Shown here one piece after another: positions 1-9,140 of a DNA stretch of 42,134 nt (positions are counted from its first letter, which is position 1; every line of letters begins with the position of its first letter). This DNA is from Gammaproteobacteria bacterium (GTDB lineage Bacteria; Pseudomonadota; Gammaproteobacteria; Chromatiales; Chromatiaceae): NCBI GenBank assembly GCA_024510845.1, contig JANEMA010000013.1, forward strand, positions 1 through 42,134. The letters are read 5' to 3'. Below the pieces are notes generated by a model, which was not told the origin of the DNA, did no database searches, and was given only the letters and a program-made list of their open reading frames with translations. Both the position numbers and the translations under genes were made by a program.

Positions 1-32
1 TGTAGTTCACTCCCCCGCCCCCAGGCTGTAGA

Positions 33-1718
33 ATGCCCCTGCAGATTCCTTCCGGTCCAGAAACACGTTCCATGAGTTTTGCCCCCGATCGTCTGTCCAT
101 GCCTGTCCGTCTGCTCGGGCAGTTGTTGCTGTCCGCGTTGACGGTAGTGGCGGTGCTGCTGCCCGACCATCTGTTCGGCCTGTTGTACCCCACCTGGCAG
201 GTGCAGTTCTCGCCCAAGATCGTTGTCGCGGTGTTTCTGGCGGTGTTCCTGGCCTTGGGTGCGCGTACGCTCTGGCCCTACCGGGTGCTGCTGGTCTTCT
301 TCGCCCTGTTGCAGTTGCCGCAGTTGTATCACTTCGTGTACTTCGGCACCTTCATCTCGCCGCAGGAAGTGAGCCTGCTGGGCAGTGAGCTGGAAGAAGT
401 CGCCCTGTCGCTGGCCGGTATCTGGCTGGCCCTGATTGCCCCGACCCTGATGGTGCTGGGCAGCTATGCGTTCATGGGGTGGCTGGCGGGGCGTCTCTCT
501 TCCCTGCGGCAGCGTATCCCCATGAGCACCGTGCTGCTGGTGTCGCTGCTCGGCGGTGTCCTGCCGGTCAATGCCTGGCACAGTACGGGTTCACAGGCAT
601 TCTATCCCAATCCGCGGCATTACACGGTAAAGAACACGCTCTACGCCGTCGGCTGGTTCCTGGGCAAGGAACTGCCGAGGCGTTTCGCCGGGGAGCACCG
701 GCAGCAGGCGTTTGCGCCTTACCGAGTGGCGCCGATCCAGTCCGTGTTGCCGGCCAACGTGGTGCTGGTGATGGGCGAGAGTCTCAATCCCGATCACATG
801 GGGCTGTTCGGCTATGAGCGTGATACCACGCCGTATTTCAGTGCATTGAAGGACGACCCCGGTTTCTATTTCACCCGGATCTACTCCGGGGGCGTGTCCA
901 CCAAGGTGTCGGTGCCGACCTTTTTCAATCTCAAGCGTGAGCCAGAGAACGTCCAGGTCATGTACCGAGGTGATGCCAACCTGTTCAAGCTGGCGAAGTC
1001 GCGTGGCCTGCAGACCTGGTGGTTGTCCACACAGACTTCCAATCTGGTGACCTATGCCGATGGCGGAGCGGTGGATCATTTTGAATCCCGCGAGGATCAC
1101 CTGGACGAGGTCGAGCACCGCAAGGACGAGGTGTTGCTCGATCTGCTCGAGCAGGTGGACTTCACCCGTCCCAATTTCGTGGTCCTGCACGAGCGCGGTT
1201 CGCATTCGCCCTACGAGCGCTATCACACGGACGAATACCGGTTCTATCCCGAAGACAGGGCGGATCTCGACCAGTTCCGCATCAACAGCTACGACAATTC
1301 CATCCGTTTCTCCGACGCGGTGCATCACCGCATTCTCGAGTTGTTGCGCCAGCGCAGCACCCTGCCGACCTATGTGATCTTCACCGCTGATCATGGCGAG
1401 CTGCTGGGCGACGAGATCGAAGGCCAGCGTCTCTGGGGGCACTTGGTGCTGCATCCGAAGGGGGCCACGGTGCCTTTTATCCTGTACGCCATCAATGGGG
1501 ACTCCGGCGTACTGGAGCGTGCCCGGGCGTTGCCCTGGCCCACGCATTTCGAACTGGGGCGTTTCGTGGCCGGCCTGTTCGGCTACCGGGTGGAAGACCC
1601 GAATGCCCAGGGGGGCGTCTATTACGTCAACGGCAAGGATATCGCCGGAACCGGCGGTTACATGCGCATGCAATTCGATCATCGGGAACGACTGGCTGAC
1701 TGGCGGGTGGTGCCATGA
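33..1718 (+). CDS. Phosphoethanolamine transferase-like sulfatase-fold membrane enzyme
   Basis: Likely transfers phosphoethanolamine (or a similar head group) to lipid A, LPS core or another envelope glycan on the periplasmic side of the inner membrane. The N-terminal third has about five hydrophobic segments; the rest is an alkaline-phosphatase-like domain. Counting from the first Met, the expected metal and nucleophile positions are present: E249 in VMGES, T290 in GGVST followed by KVSVPTFFN, and D453-H454 in TADHGE. The GYERDTTP stretch is typical of the EptA/CptA family. Length (561 aa) fits the family. A second Met at position 72 is an equally good start; neither has a clear ribosome site. 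It overlaps the next gene by ATGA, so it is probably the first visible gene of the plus-strand operon. The acceptor is not known. Confidence 0.85.
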   Translation: MPLQIPSGPETRSMSFAPDRLSMPVRLLGQLLLSALTVVAVLLPDHLFGLLYPTWQVQFSPKIVVAVFLAVFLALGARTLWPYRVLLVFFALLQLPQLYHFVYFGTFISPQEVSLLGSELEEVALSLAGIWLALIAPTLMVLGSYAFMGWLAGRLSSLRQRIPMSTVLLVSLLGGVLPVNAWHSTGSQAFYPNPRHYTVKNTLYAVGWFLGKELPRRFAGEHRQQAFAPYRVAPIQSVLPANVVLVMGESLNPDHMGLFGYERDTTPYFSALKDDPGFYFTRIYSGGVSTKVSVPTFFNLKREPENVQVMYRGDANLFKLAKSRGLQTWWLSTQTSNLVTYADGGAVDHFESREDHLDEVEHRKDEVLLDLLEQVDFTRPNFVVLHERGSHSPYERYHTDEYRFYPEDRADLDQFRINSYDNSIRFSDAVHHRILELLRQRSTLPTYVIFTADHGELLGDEIEGQRLWGHLVLHPKGATVPFILYAINGDSGVLERARALPWPTHFELGRFVAGLFGYRVEDPNAQGGVYYVNGKDIAGTGGYMRMQFDHRERLADWRVVP

Positions 1719-2830
1719 GCCTGCGCATCGCCCTGGTATCGGCAGATTTCGCACCCAACGTGGGTGGCGTGGCGGCACACGTGGTGGAGCTGGGGCGTGC
1801 CCTGGTCGCCCTGGGCCACGAGGTGCACGTGGTGACGCGCCCGCTGGGTGGCATGCGCGACTTCCATGCCGAGTGCCGGGGCATGCAGGTGTGGCGGCCG
1901 CGCCTGCCACGTGCCGAACCCTTCTACGGCTGGCTGCTGAATCGTTGGTTACGGGGCTGGCTGAGGCGTTACCCGCAGGACCTGCTGCACGTGCACGGCA
2001 TGCGTCCGCTGCGCGCCAGCCGGGGGCTGGGCCTGCCGGTGGTGTTCACCAACCATACCTCGGGCTACCTGCAACGCATCGGGCGCGGCGGCCGCGAGCT
2101 GGCCAAGATCCGTCGTCGCCTGGCCCATGTCGGTCTGGTACTGGCGCCCAGCGAGGAGCTGTGCGAGGCGACCCGGGCCGCGGGCTATGAAGGCCCGGTG
2201 CGCTACATCCCCAACGGCGTGGATGTGCAGACCTTCACTCCCGGGTTCTCCGATCTGCGCGCTGGCTGGTCGGTAGGGGCGGACGAGACGGTGGTGTTGC
2301 TGGCGCGCCGCCTGGTGGAGAAGAACGGCGTGGTGGTGTTTGCCGAGGCGGCGACACGACTGCGTGGCGAGCCGGTGCGGTTCGTGTTCGCGGGTGATGG
2401 CCCCGAGCGCGAGCGTGTCGAGCAGATACTCGAACAGGGCGGTGTCAAGCGCCAGAGCATCCTGCTGGGCAGCGTGCCCAACCGGCTGATGGTCAATGTC
2501 TATCGTGCGGCCGATCTCTCGGTGCTGCCGTCGTTCAAGGAGGCGACCAGCATCACTGGCCTGGAGTCCATGGCCTGCGGCCTGCCGCTGGTGGGCACTC
2601 GGGTCGGTGGCATCCCCGACCTGTTCGAGGAGGGTGAGACCGGCCTGCTGGTGCCACCTGGCGATCCGCAGGCGATAGCCGATGCGCTGCGCGAGCTGAT
2701 CACCGATCCCGCGCGCCGCCGGGCGATGGGCGAATGTGCCCGTGCCCGTGCCGAGGCCCACTTCGCCTGGGAACGCATCGCCGGGCGCACCCTTGAGGCC
2801 TATGCCGAGGTGCTGGGGGACAGGTCATGA
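1715..2830 (+). CDS. Glycosyltransferase family 4 (GT-B)
   Basis: A 371-aa GT-B glycosyltransferase that probably adds one sugar to a lipid-linked or LPS-linked glycan at the cytoplasmic face. The N-terminal Rossmann half begins [19 protein letters not shown], the usual GT4 acceptor-side loop. The C-terminal half has [28 protein letters not shown] and the EX7E-type site EATSITGLE followed by [15 protein letters not shown]. Its start overlaps the stop of the upstream transferase (ATGA) and its stop overlaps the start of wecB in the same way, so it is translationally coupled in a polysaccharide operon. Donor and acceptor cannot be read from the sequence. Confidence 0.9.
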   Translation: MSLRIALVSADFAPNVGGVAAHVVELGRALVALGHEVHVVTRPLGGMRDFHAECRGMQVWRPRLPRAEPFYGWLLNRWLRGWLRRYPQDLLHVHGMRPLRASRGLGLPVVFTNHTSGYLQRIGRGGRELAKIRRRLAHVGLVLAPSEELCEATRAAGYEGPVRYIPNGVDVQTFTPGFSDLRAGWSVGADETVVLLARRLVEKNGVVVFAEAATRLRGEPVRFVFAGDGPERERVEQILEQGGVKRQSILLGSVPNRLMVNVYRAADLSVLPSFKEATSITGLESMACGLPLVGTRVGGIPDLFEEGETGLLVPPGDPQAIADALRELITDPARRRAMGECARARAEAHFAWERIAGRTLEAYAEVLGDRS

Positions 2831-3927
2831 AGCGGGTGATGCTGATCTTCGGCACCCGCCCCGAGGCGATCAAGCTGGCCCCGCTGGTGCAGGCGCTGCG
2901 TGCGCATCCGCGGCTCGGGCCGCTGGTCTGCGTCACCGCCCAGCATCGCGACATGCTCGATTCGGTGCTCGCCTTCTTCGGCATCGTCCCCGATATCGAT
3001 CTTGACCTGATGCGCCCGGGACAGTCGCTCAGCGAACTGGCCGGGCGCTCGCTCGCGGCGCTGGGTCCGGTGCTGGCACGGGAGCGGCCCGATGCCGTGC
3101 TGGTGCAGGGCGATACCACCACCACTTTCTGCGGTGCGCTGGCCGCCTTTCACGAGCACATCCCGGTTGGACACGTGGAGGCCGGCCTGCGCACTGGCGA
3201 CTTCGATGCGCCCTTCCCCGAGGAGATGAACCGGGTGCTCACCACCCGGCTGGCGCGCTGGCATTTTTCGCCCACCGAGCGCAACCGCCAGGCATTGCTC
3301 GACGAGGGCGTGGCGGACACAGCGATCCACGTCACCGGCAATACCGTGATAGACGCCCTGCTGTGGGCGCGCAAACGGGTGAACGTACCGGAGGGTTTCG
3401 ATCGTCCCTTCGTGCTGATCACAGGCCATCGCCGCGAGTCCTTTGGTGCCGGTTTCGAATCGATCTGTCGTGCCATCGGCGAATTGGCCGAGGCGCATAC
3501 CGAGCTGGATTTCGTCTACCCGGTGCACCTCAATCCGCAGGTCCAGGAGCCGGTGCACCGCCTGCTCGGCGGGCGGCCGAACGTGCGCCTGATCGCACCG
3601 CTGGCCTATCCCGAGTTTGTGGCCATGATGGACCGGGCGCTGTTCGTACTCACCGACTCGGGCGGGGTGCAGGAAGAGGTCCCCTCGCTGGGCAAGCCGG
3701 TGCTGGTGATGCGCGATACCACCGAACGTACCGAGGCACTGGACGCGGGTGTGCGCCTGGTCGGCACCGACAGCGTGCGCATCGTCGAGGAGAGCGAGCG
3801 CCTGCTGAACGACGCGGCGCACTACCGGCGCATGGCCGAGGCGGTCAATCCCTATGGCGATGGGCAGGCGGCCGGGCGTATTCTCGATGTGCTGGATCGC
3901 GACATGAATGGCGAGGGTGCGTCATGA
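2827..3927 (+). CDS. wecB: UDP-N-acetylglucosamine 2-epimerase
   Basis: Non-hydrolysing epimerase that interconverts UDP-GlcNAc and UDP-ManNAc in the cytoplasm, supplying ManNAc or its derivatives for surface polysaccharide. Family signatures are all visible: [14 protein letters not shown] at the N-terminus, [33 protein letters not shown] and [17 protein letters not shown]. Length (366 aa) is normal for the family. No ManNAc dehydrogenase (wecC) follows; the next gene is a glycosyltransferase, so the sugar may be used as ManNAc or oxidised by an enzyme encoded elsewhere. ATGA overlaps on both sides place it in the same operon as its neighbours. Confidence 0.95.
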   Translation: MKRVMLIFGTRPEAIKLAPLVQALRAHPRLGPLVCVTAQHRDMLDSVLAFFGIVPDIDLDLMRPGQSLSELAGRSLAALGPVLARERPDAVLVQGDTTTTFCGALAAFHEHIPVGHVEAGLRTGDFDAPFPEEMNRVLTTRLARWHFSPTERNRQALLDEGVADTAIHVTGNTVIDALLWARKRVNVPEGFDRPFVLITGHRRESFGAGFESICRAIGELAEAHTELDFVYPVHLNPQVQEPVHRLLGGRPNVRLIAPLAYPEFVAMMDRALFVLTDSGGVQEEVPSLGKPVLVMRDTTERTEALDAGVRLVGTDSVRIVEESERLLNDAAHYRRMAEAVNPYGDGQAAGRILDVLDRDMNGEGAS

Positions 3928-4943
3928 GAATCGTCCACGGCGGCAACTTCAGCCTGCGTCGCCACGGTGCCGTCTACTACGCGGTCGAGCGCAAGCTCTC
4001 CAATGGCTTCATCCGCGAGGGGCATTTCGTCTACGACCTCGCCGACCGCGACATGGCGCGTCTGGAGAGCCTGCTGCGCTCCAAGAAACTCGGACGCAAG
4101 GCACTCAACCGCGCCCTGCTCGAGACAGTGGACAATGTGCGTCCACACCTGCTGTTGCTGGGGCACACCGAGCTGTTCGACGAGGCCACTCTGGACGAGG
4201 CGCGGCAACTGGCACCGGGGCTGCGCATCGCGCAATGGAACGTGGACCCGATCTGGGGCAAGGCGGTGGATCGTCACCTGCGCGCGCGCCTGCCGCATGT
4301 CGATGCCTTTCTCTGCACCACCGCCGGAAGCTGGATGGACCCCTGGCGCAGGCTGGGGGCGAAAGTGCACTACTTGCCCAATCCCGTCGATTCGAGCATC
4401 GAGGTGCTGCGCAACGACGAGCAGGGGGACCTGCCGCTGGACCTGGTCTACTGCGGTCACGACTACAAGGACGGCCCGCGCCGCGCCTTTCTCGAGGGAC
4501 TGAAGGCGAGAGCCGAACGCGCGAGCATCGCCTTTCGGCACTGCGGTTGCCTGGGGGCACCTTCGGTGTTCGGCCTGCGTTATCTCGACACGCTCGCACA
4601 GGCGCGCATGGGGCTCAACTACAGCCGCAGCAACGAGATGCCCTGGTACTCTTCCGATCGCATCGGCCAGCTCACCGGCAACGGCCTGCTGACTTTCACT
4701 CACGAGACTCCGGGGCTGCGCGAACTGTTCAGCGACGAGGAGATGGTGCACTTCCGCGACCTCGACGATCTGCTCGACAAGCTGCGCTACTACCAGGCTC
4801 ACGACGCCGAGGCCCGCGAGATCGCCCGGCGCGGACGCGAACGCGCCCACCGCAGCTACAACGTGCAGCGTATCGCACGGTTCATCGCCGAGATCAGCTT
4901 CGAGCAGTCGTTGAGCGAGGATTACGAGTGGGCGGAGGCCTAG
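3924..4943 (+). CDS. CgeB-like glycosyltransferase
   Basis: A 339-aa protein resembling the CgeB/Glyco_trans_1_2 family of GT-B glycosyltransferases. Visible signatures are the N-terminal MRIVHGGNF, the central [40 protein letters not shown] (split nucleotide-sugar site), the loop [17 protein letters not shown], and the C-terminal [13 protein letters not shown]. The start at 3924 is chosen because it overlaps the wecB stop (ATGA) and gives the canonical N-terminus; the frame is open further upstream only by chance. It is the last gene of the plus-strand arm. A second CgeB-like protein is encoded at 7730-8920 on the opposite strand. Substrates are unknown. Confidence 0.85.
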   Translation: MRIVHGGNFSLRRHGAVYYAVERKLSNGFIREGHFVYDLADRDMARLESLLRSKKLGRKALNRALLETVDNVRPHLLLLGHTELFDEATLDEARQLAPGLRIAQWNVDPIWGKAVDRHLRARLPHVDAFLCTTAGSWMDPWRRLGAKVHYLPNPVDSSIEVLRNDEQGDLPLDLVYCGHDYKDGPRRAFLEGLKARAERASIAFRHCGCLGAPSVFGLRYLDTLAQARMGLNYSRSNEMPWYSSDRIGQLTGNGLLTFTHETPGLRELFSDEEMVHFRDLDDLLDKLRYYQAHDAEAREIARRGRERAHRSYNVQRIARFIAEISFEQSLSEDYEWAEA

Positions 4944-4970
4944 GGCATTATTCTTCGGTAGGAATTGCCT

Positions 4971-4997
4971 CCTGAATTCATAGAATAACTGCAACGC
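4971..4997 (+). repeat. Left terminal inverted repeat of the IS30 element
   Basis: Begins CCTGAATTCA and ends AACTGCAACGC. The reverse complement of 5974-6000 matches at 21 of 27 positions. The outer part (CC-GAATTCA) and inner part (AATAAC-GCAAC) are conserved, with a short diverged centre. Confidence 0.75.
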
Positions 4998-5063
4998 TTG
5001 GAGCTGAAGAGGGAGTCAGTTGCCGCCTAGAATGGGTAGCTCTGACACCAACATCAGACAGGC

Positions 5064-5993
5064 ATGCACATGAGGCACTACAGGCAACTGACTCAAGAGG
5101 AAAGATACCAGCTCTCGGCACTGAAGGAGCTGGGCCAGACACAAAGACAGATTGCACAGGCACTGGGTCGCTCGCCCAGCACCATCAGTCGGGAACTGCG
5201 GCGCAACCAAGGGGTTGATGGGTATGCCGCGGAGCGGGCACCGCGGATCGCGGACAAGCGACGTCGAGAGGCCCGCAAGTTCCACAAGCGGATTCCCGAG
5301 CTGATCACCTGGGTTGAGGAACGGCTACGTGGGGACTGGAGCCCGGAACAGATCGCAGGCTTGGCGAGGGCCATGGGGTACCCCGTGGTCAGCCACGAGT
5401 GGATTTACCGGCACATCGAGCGGGACAAGGCAGCCGGGGGCGAACGGTACAAGCACCTGCGCTATCGACGGAAACGTTATCGGAAGCGCTACGGCAGCCA
5501 GGAACGGCGCGGCCGGATCATCGACCGGGTGGGCATTGAAGAACGGCCGGCGGTGGTGGATGAACGCAGCCGCCTGGGTGACTGGGAAGGTGACACCGTC
5601 CGCGGCAAGGGCCGCACCGCCCTGGTGACCTTGGTGGAGCGCAAAAGCCGGCAGGTCGTGATCCAGAAGGTAGAACGGGCGACGGCAGAACAGACCGCAG
5701 CAGCGATCACAAGGCGCCTGGGGGCGGTTGCCGAACAAGTGGCGACCATCACCTTCGACAATGGCAAGGAGTTCGCCTACCACAAGCAGATCGCCGAGGC
5801 GCTGGGGTGTGAGGCGTACTTTGCACGGCCCTACCACAGCTGGGAGCGCGGGACGAACGAAAACATGAACGGCCTGATCCGGCAGTACTTCAGGCCGAGG
5901 AAGCGACTGGGTTACAGGGCGCCGATTGAGGTGTTCTGTGAAGGACTACACCGGCAGGGGGGCGTGTCGGGTGGTGTTGCGGTTATTGGTTGA
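5064..5993 (+). CDS. IS30-family transposase with an apparent internal deletion
   Basis: DDE transposase of 309 aa. An N-terminal helix-turn-helix (residues about 25-48, GRSPSTISREL) is followed by the catalytic core. D177 (WEGD), D232 (FDNGKEF) and E266 (GTNENMNGLIRQYF) form a D-D(33)E triad with exactly 33 residues between the last two, so the active site is intact. After QYF (residue 276) the sequence jumps directly to RPRKRLGYRAPIEVF. In known IS30-type proteins about 20-25 residues ending in LNN separate these two blocks, so an in-frame deletion around position 5891 is likely. The final VAVIG resembles the family's GVAL-type ending. Activity is doubtful. Confidence 0.85.
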   Translation: MHMRHYRQLTQEERYQLSALKELGQTQRQIAQALGRSPSTISRELRRNQGVDGYAAERAPRIADKRRREARKFHKRIPELITWVEERLRGDWSPEQIAGLARAMGYPVVSHEWIYRHIERDKAAGGERYKHLRYRRKRYRKRYGSQERRGRIIDRVGIEERPAVVDERSRLGDWEGDTVRGKGRTALVTLVERKSRQVVIQKVERATAEQTAAAITRRLGAVAEQVATITFDNGKEFAYHKQIAEALGCEAYFARPYHSWERGTNENMNGLIRQYFRPRKRLGYRAPIEVFCEGLHRQGGVSGGVAVIG

Positions 5994-6000
5994 ATTCGGG
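5974..6000 (+). repeat. Right terminal inverted repeat of the IS30 element
   Basis: Inverted partner of 4971-4997. It includes the last codons and stop of the transposase (stop at 5991-5993) and ends TGAATTCGGG just before the presumed CT target duplication. Confidence 0.75.
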
Positions 6001-6990
6001 CTATGAATTCATGGCCGATTGATTGGCCCAGTCGCGCTCTACCTCGAAGGTTTTCCAATGATCGGGAAAAAAAGGTGACTTGGGTCGTACATTAACGTCA
6101 ATGGGGGCTATCACGATTTGCTCTGGGTGGTATGCAAGCCATGCCGCCCACCAGCCGAAGGTGCTGTGAGAAATTATGTGGTGACGACAAAGGCTCATTA
6201 AATAAAGATCTTCATGGGCGGTGTCAGGCCTATTGTTATGGGTTACGAGAAGTATCTGTCGGCCGATATCGGCATTTTTTATCATCCATTCAGGATAGTC
6301 GCTGAATCCAAAAAGTTTTGCATTAGGGAGTCGGGCGTTGATGTATTCAAACGCCTTCCTATAAAACGATAGACCCGCACCTGAACGGTATTTGATCAAT
6401 TGTCCCGCATGTCGTCGGGAAATGTCTCTGCATTCCATTTCTGTACGGCGAAAATGGACGGCGACGGCATTTGGGGTGGACTGGATTTTTTTTGCAAGGT
6501 CAAGGGTTTTGTCGCTGATATTGCGAGGTGCGCATAACTCGCTTCGGATGATATCAGATTGATCTGCAAAGTACCATTCGTCTTGAAAGAAACCGTCAAG
6601 TAAGCAATCTCGTTTGGGGTGAAAATTCGCAAAACGTTTGTCGAATCGTTCAGATTGGATTTTGAAAAGTCGTTTTCTTCTCTCAATAAATATTGCACCC
6701 GTATTTAGTCCTATAAAATGGGCATATCGGTTAAGGTGGCGAGCTAGAGAATAGGAAAAGTGGGAGAGGGCTGCGGGTAACTGATTCTTTGATTCTATTT
6801 TGCAATCAGGAACAAAATTTCTTATCAGGAGTTTGCGTCCGTGGAATTCATTCTCATACAGGTCGTCTAGAAGTACGATTTCTCCGTCAATTTTCTCGGA
6901 TAGCGCTCGGGCTGCAGCATAGATGAAGAGTTGATTGCCTAACCCCCCCCGAACAATGGTGTATATACGTTGCCGTTTTGCGTCTTTCAT
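6001..6990 (-). CDS. Glycosyltransferase family 11 (alpha-1,2-fucosyltransferase-like)
   Basis: A 329-aa transferase that likely adds L-fucose, or a related 6-deoxyhexose, to the surface glycan from a GDP-sugar. Family marks are the N-terminal VRGGLGNQLFIYAAARAL, the donor-binding HFRRTEME (usual form HxRRxD) and the C-terminal SHSTFGWWAAWLAYHP. The start at 6990 is preferred because it overlaps the stop of the upstream DUF268 gene (ATGA). Base composition is clearly A+T-richer than all its neighbours (for example long runs of A/T between 6540 and 6860), which suggests recent acquisition. Its stop codon abuts the IS30 right end. No GDP-fucose synthesis genes lie in the window. Confidence 0.85.
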   Translation of the reverse strand: MKDAKRQRIYTIVRGGLGNQLFIYAAARALSEKIDGEIVLLDDLYENEFHGRKLLIRNFVPDCKIESKNQLPAALSHFSYSLARHLNRYAHFIGLNTGAIFIERRKRLFKIQSERFDKRFANFHPKRDCLLDGFFQDEWYFADQSDIIRSELCAPRNISDKTLDLAKKIQSTPNAVAVHFRRTEMECRDISRRHAGQLIKYRSGAGLSFYRKAFEYINARLPNAKLFGFSDYPEWMIKNADIGRQILLVTHNNRPDTAHEDLYLMSLCRHHIISHSTFGWWAAWLAYHPEQIVIAPIDVNVRPKSPFFPDHWKTFEVERDWANQSAMNS

Positions 6991-7733
6991 ACTATTTTCA
7001 TCAGTTCGAAGATTCCACAGCCATAGCGGCATCCAAAATTGCTTTCGGCCTCGATGGTGTTCCAGGAAACGGACTCGTGTAGCTCCCCGGTGTCGTCGAC
7101 GTAGGAAAGGTCTCTTGTCTCGCAGCGTCCATCGAACAGAGAAAGCAGATAAGGGATAGCGAAGACCCGATGAGCATCGAACTCGATGCGCTGCGGGCCT
7201 ATGGGTACTGATAGGTATAGCCTGCCGCCAGGCCGGAGCAGGCGCAGCAGGTTGTCGAAGCCCTTGAGATAGCCATCGTAGTCCACCGGGTCGCCGTAAC
7301 GGCCGAGCCCAAAGTGCTCAAGTGCATGCAGGCAGGACAGTGAGTCGGTGCATTCGAACAGTTCGTCCGGCAGCTCGCCCATAATGTCAGCCTGCACGAA
7401 CTCGACGTTGGGAATCTGCTGTGTCATGGGGCGGATGTCGAGCACCCGGATGGGGCGAAACGCGGCGACATGGGTAACGAAGCCATCGATGCGCGATCCC
7501 ACGTCCAAGTGGGTGGCCGGATTGGCGTCGTGGATGCGGCGGGCGATCAGCAGGTCCTGGTGAAAATAGTGCCCACGCGCGCTGCCGCTTTGTTGGTAAC
7601 GGTCGTCGAGGCAGGGATAGGGCTTGCCGAAGGGAAAGGGCGGGTCGGTCCTTTCAGCCATCTGCCGTTGCAGTTCACGTCGGTTGCGGCGATAGATCCG
7701 CAGGCTTTCGAGTCGTCGGAAGAATCTGCTCAT
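6987..7733 (-). CDS. DUF268 family protein (methyltransferase-like)
   Basis: A 248-aa protein of the DUF268 group, found in polysaccharide clusters and related in fold to SAM-dependent methyltransferases. Visible blocks are HLDVGSRIDGFVTHV (nucleotide-loop-like), VLDIRPM, SLSCLHALEHFGLGRYGD, LLRLLRPGGRLYLSVPIG and EFDAHRVF. The start at 7733 is chosen because it overlaps the stop of the upstream CgeB-like gene (ATGA); upstream in-frame Met codons lie inside that gene. It probably modifies a sugar of the glycan, but the reaction is not established for the family. Confidence 0.8.
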   Translation of the reverse strand: MSRFFRRLESLRIYRRNRRELQRQMAERTDPPFPFGKPYPCLDDRYQQSGSARGHYFHQDLLIARRIHDANPATHLDVGSRIDGFVTHVAAFRPIRVLDIRPMTQQIPNVEFVQADIMGELPDELFECTDSLSCLHALEHFGLGRYGDPVDYDGYLKGFDNLLRLLRPGGRLYLSVPIGPQRIEFDAHRVFAIPYLLSLFDGRCETRDLSYVDDTGELHESVSWNTIEAESNFGCRYGCGIFELMKIV

Positions 7734-8920
7734 ACCTTGTGTTCGTTCAGGGATTGTTGTATGCGATCGAGCACCTGTTGCCACCGCTGCGCCCAGCTGT
7801 GTTCGGCGAGCGCGCGCCGTTGTCCTGCCTCGCCGATACGGGCGAGTGCCTGAGGACGATCGCGCCATTGTCGCAGAATTCGCGCCAGATCGCTGCGATC
7901 CCTGTAGTACAGGATCTCTTCACCCTCGCGGAAATGTTGCGCGAGTACCGGGTTCCAGCTGGTGAGGTAAGGGGTTCCAGTGAGAGGGATCTCGAAATCC
8001 CGCCCCTTTACTGCGGTCTTTCGTCGGCTGTTTCCGGTGAAACCGAAACCCAGGATGACATGAGATGCGGCGTAGATCTCCAGCATTTCCTCGTGGCTCA
8101 CTGGTCCCTCGGGCCAGCCCTCGCCACGTACATGGACGTCGATCCCATGTCTACGTAGGTGATCGATGTATCTCTTGCGGATGCCATAGCACTTGCCGAT
8201 GAAACTCACGAAATACCGTTTCTCGACCTTCGGTAGTCCGGCGAAGGCTCGTGGGTTGCCGCCAGGCGGAAGGTACAGGGCACGTGCGCCGCTCAAGCGA
8301 AACTTGGCGACGTCGGCCGGGTCCTGGGCGGTGATGTTGAGGTCGAAGGCCTGCGCGATGCCGGCGTTGCCGGTCCATTGCCCGTGCCGGTGCCTGCCCC
8401 AGAAGCGGTGGCTGTCGTCGAAGCCGAAGTTGAGAGCGACGATGCCCAGTTCGCCGATGCGGCGAATGGTCTCGGGATAGACCCAGCGGCCGGAGAGGTA
8501 ACCGAAGAAATGCGTCAGCGGGCGTTCGGCATGCGCTTGCGCGACGCGCCGGTAGAGTGCTTCGTTGAAGGCTGGCTTGCCCTTCGCGTACCAGTCGGGT
8601 GCGTGCTGGTCGTAGCACTCGCCCCAGTCCCAGGGCAGGGTCTCGGCGATCTCGGCCCAGCTGTCGATCAGGCCGGCCTGTTCCCAGTTGTGGTGCTTGA
8701 CCGCGACGTACACCCGTGGCAGCTGTTCGCGCAGGCGCTGGCGTTGTTCGGGTGTGAAGCGTTGTGCGAAGTGTCGGCGCAGAGTGGCCCGGAGATCCTG
8801 CTCAGGCAGCAGGCGGCCCAGCCAGCGGGCGCTGGTCTCCAGGCGGAGGAGCTGGATCAGGGCTCGGCGCACGGTGTCAGGAACGGAGTGGCGCGAAGGG
8901 GGCTGGGAGGGGACAATCAT
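7730..8920 (-). CDS. CgeB-like glycosyltransferase
   Basis: A 396-aa protein with a C-terminal CgeB/Glyco_trans_1_2 domain: RYFVSFIGKCYGIRKRYID, the segment VILGFGFTGNSRRKTAVKGRDFEIPLTG split around residues 295-320, and LTSWNPVLAQHFREGEEILYY. The N-terminal 150 residues are less conserved. It probably acts as a cytoplasmic GT-B transferase. The stop overlaps the DUF268 start. No good ribosome site precedes the Met at 8920, so a slightly downstream start is possible. This is the second CgeB-like protein of the locus, the other being at 3924-4943 on the opposite strand. Confidence 0.8.
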   Translation of the reverse strand: MIVPSQPPSRHSVPDTVRRALIQLLRLETSARWLGRLLPEQDLRATLRRHFAQRFTPEQRQRLREQLPRVYVAVKHHNWEQAGLIDSWAEIAETLPWDWGECYDQHAPDWYAKGKPAFNEALYRRVAQAHAERPLTHFFGYLSGRWVYPETIRRIGELGIVALNFGFDDSHRFWGRHRHGQWTGNAGIAQAFDLNITAQDPADVAKFRLSGARALYLPPGGNPRAFAGLPKVEKRYFVSFIGKCYGIRKRYIDHLRRHGIDVHVRGEGWPEGPVSHEEMLEIYAASHVILGFGFTGNSRRKTAVKGRDFEIPLTGTPYLTSWNPVLAQHFREGEEILYYRDRSDLARILRQWRDRPQALARIGEAGQRRALAEHSWAQRWQQVLDRIQQSLNEHKV

Positions 8921-9005
8921 TCACAGGCGTATCGAGGCCGAGGCAGACGTAGATGCTGTGCGTGGTGTCGCGGACGACTGCGATTTCTTCGGGGGTGAGT
9001 CGCAT
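8877..9005 (-). pseudogene. Possible remnant of a MNT-type nucleotidyltransferase N-terminus
   Basis: A short frame (42 aa) beginning MRLTPEEIAVVRDT, which closely resembles the start of small MNT-domain nucleotidyltransferases (antitoxin-like proteins). The GSR catalytic block that should follow is not recognisable, and the frame soon runs into the start of the CgeB-like gene. It is best read as a decayed fragment. It could also be a chance or unknown small protein. Confidence 0.3.
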
Positions 9006-9072
9006 GGCGGCATTATAGCCTGTGGGTCGACAGGAGACCGGCCTCTTGGCTGTGAGAGCGAATGTTCGGTCA

Positions 9073-9140
9073 GAGGACGAGCCTTCCACGGGCAGGAGCG
9101 GCGTCCTCGCCGCGAACGGTTCGGCTCGAGGACGGGTCTC
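9073..9140. repeat. REP-like palindromic intergenic repeat
   Basis: Contains AGGAGCGGCGTCCTCGCCGC, in which GCGGCG (9098-9103) and CGCCGC (9108-9113) form a perfect 6-bp stem with a TCCT loop, plus GC-rich arms on both sides. The motif resembles the dispersed 'TAGGAGCGGC...GCCGCGAA' repeats of many gammaproteobacteria. It lies just after the stop of the GT4 gene on the minus strand and could serve as its transcript end. Confidence 0.55.

Larger units (their letters stand above)
4971..6000 (+). mobile_element. IS30-family insertion sequence
   Basis: A 1030-bp element with one transposase gene, bounded by imperfect 27-bp inverted repeats (4971-4997 and 5974-6000, 21 of 27 positions matching) and flanked by the dinucleotide CT on both sides (4969-4970 and 6001-6002), which would be the short target duplication usual for this family. 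It lies between two converging gene arrays. The CT on the right forms part of the CTA that is the stop codon of the minus-strand GT11 gene, so the insertion is in the terminator region and disrupts neither coding sequence. Confidence 0.85.

Noticed and set aside
591..1910. Minus-strand open frame opposite the phosphoethanolamine transferase-like gene
   Set aside because: It spans two well-supported coupled genes on the other strand and has no motif.
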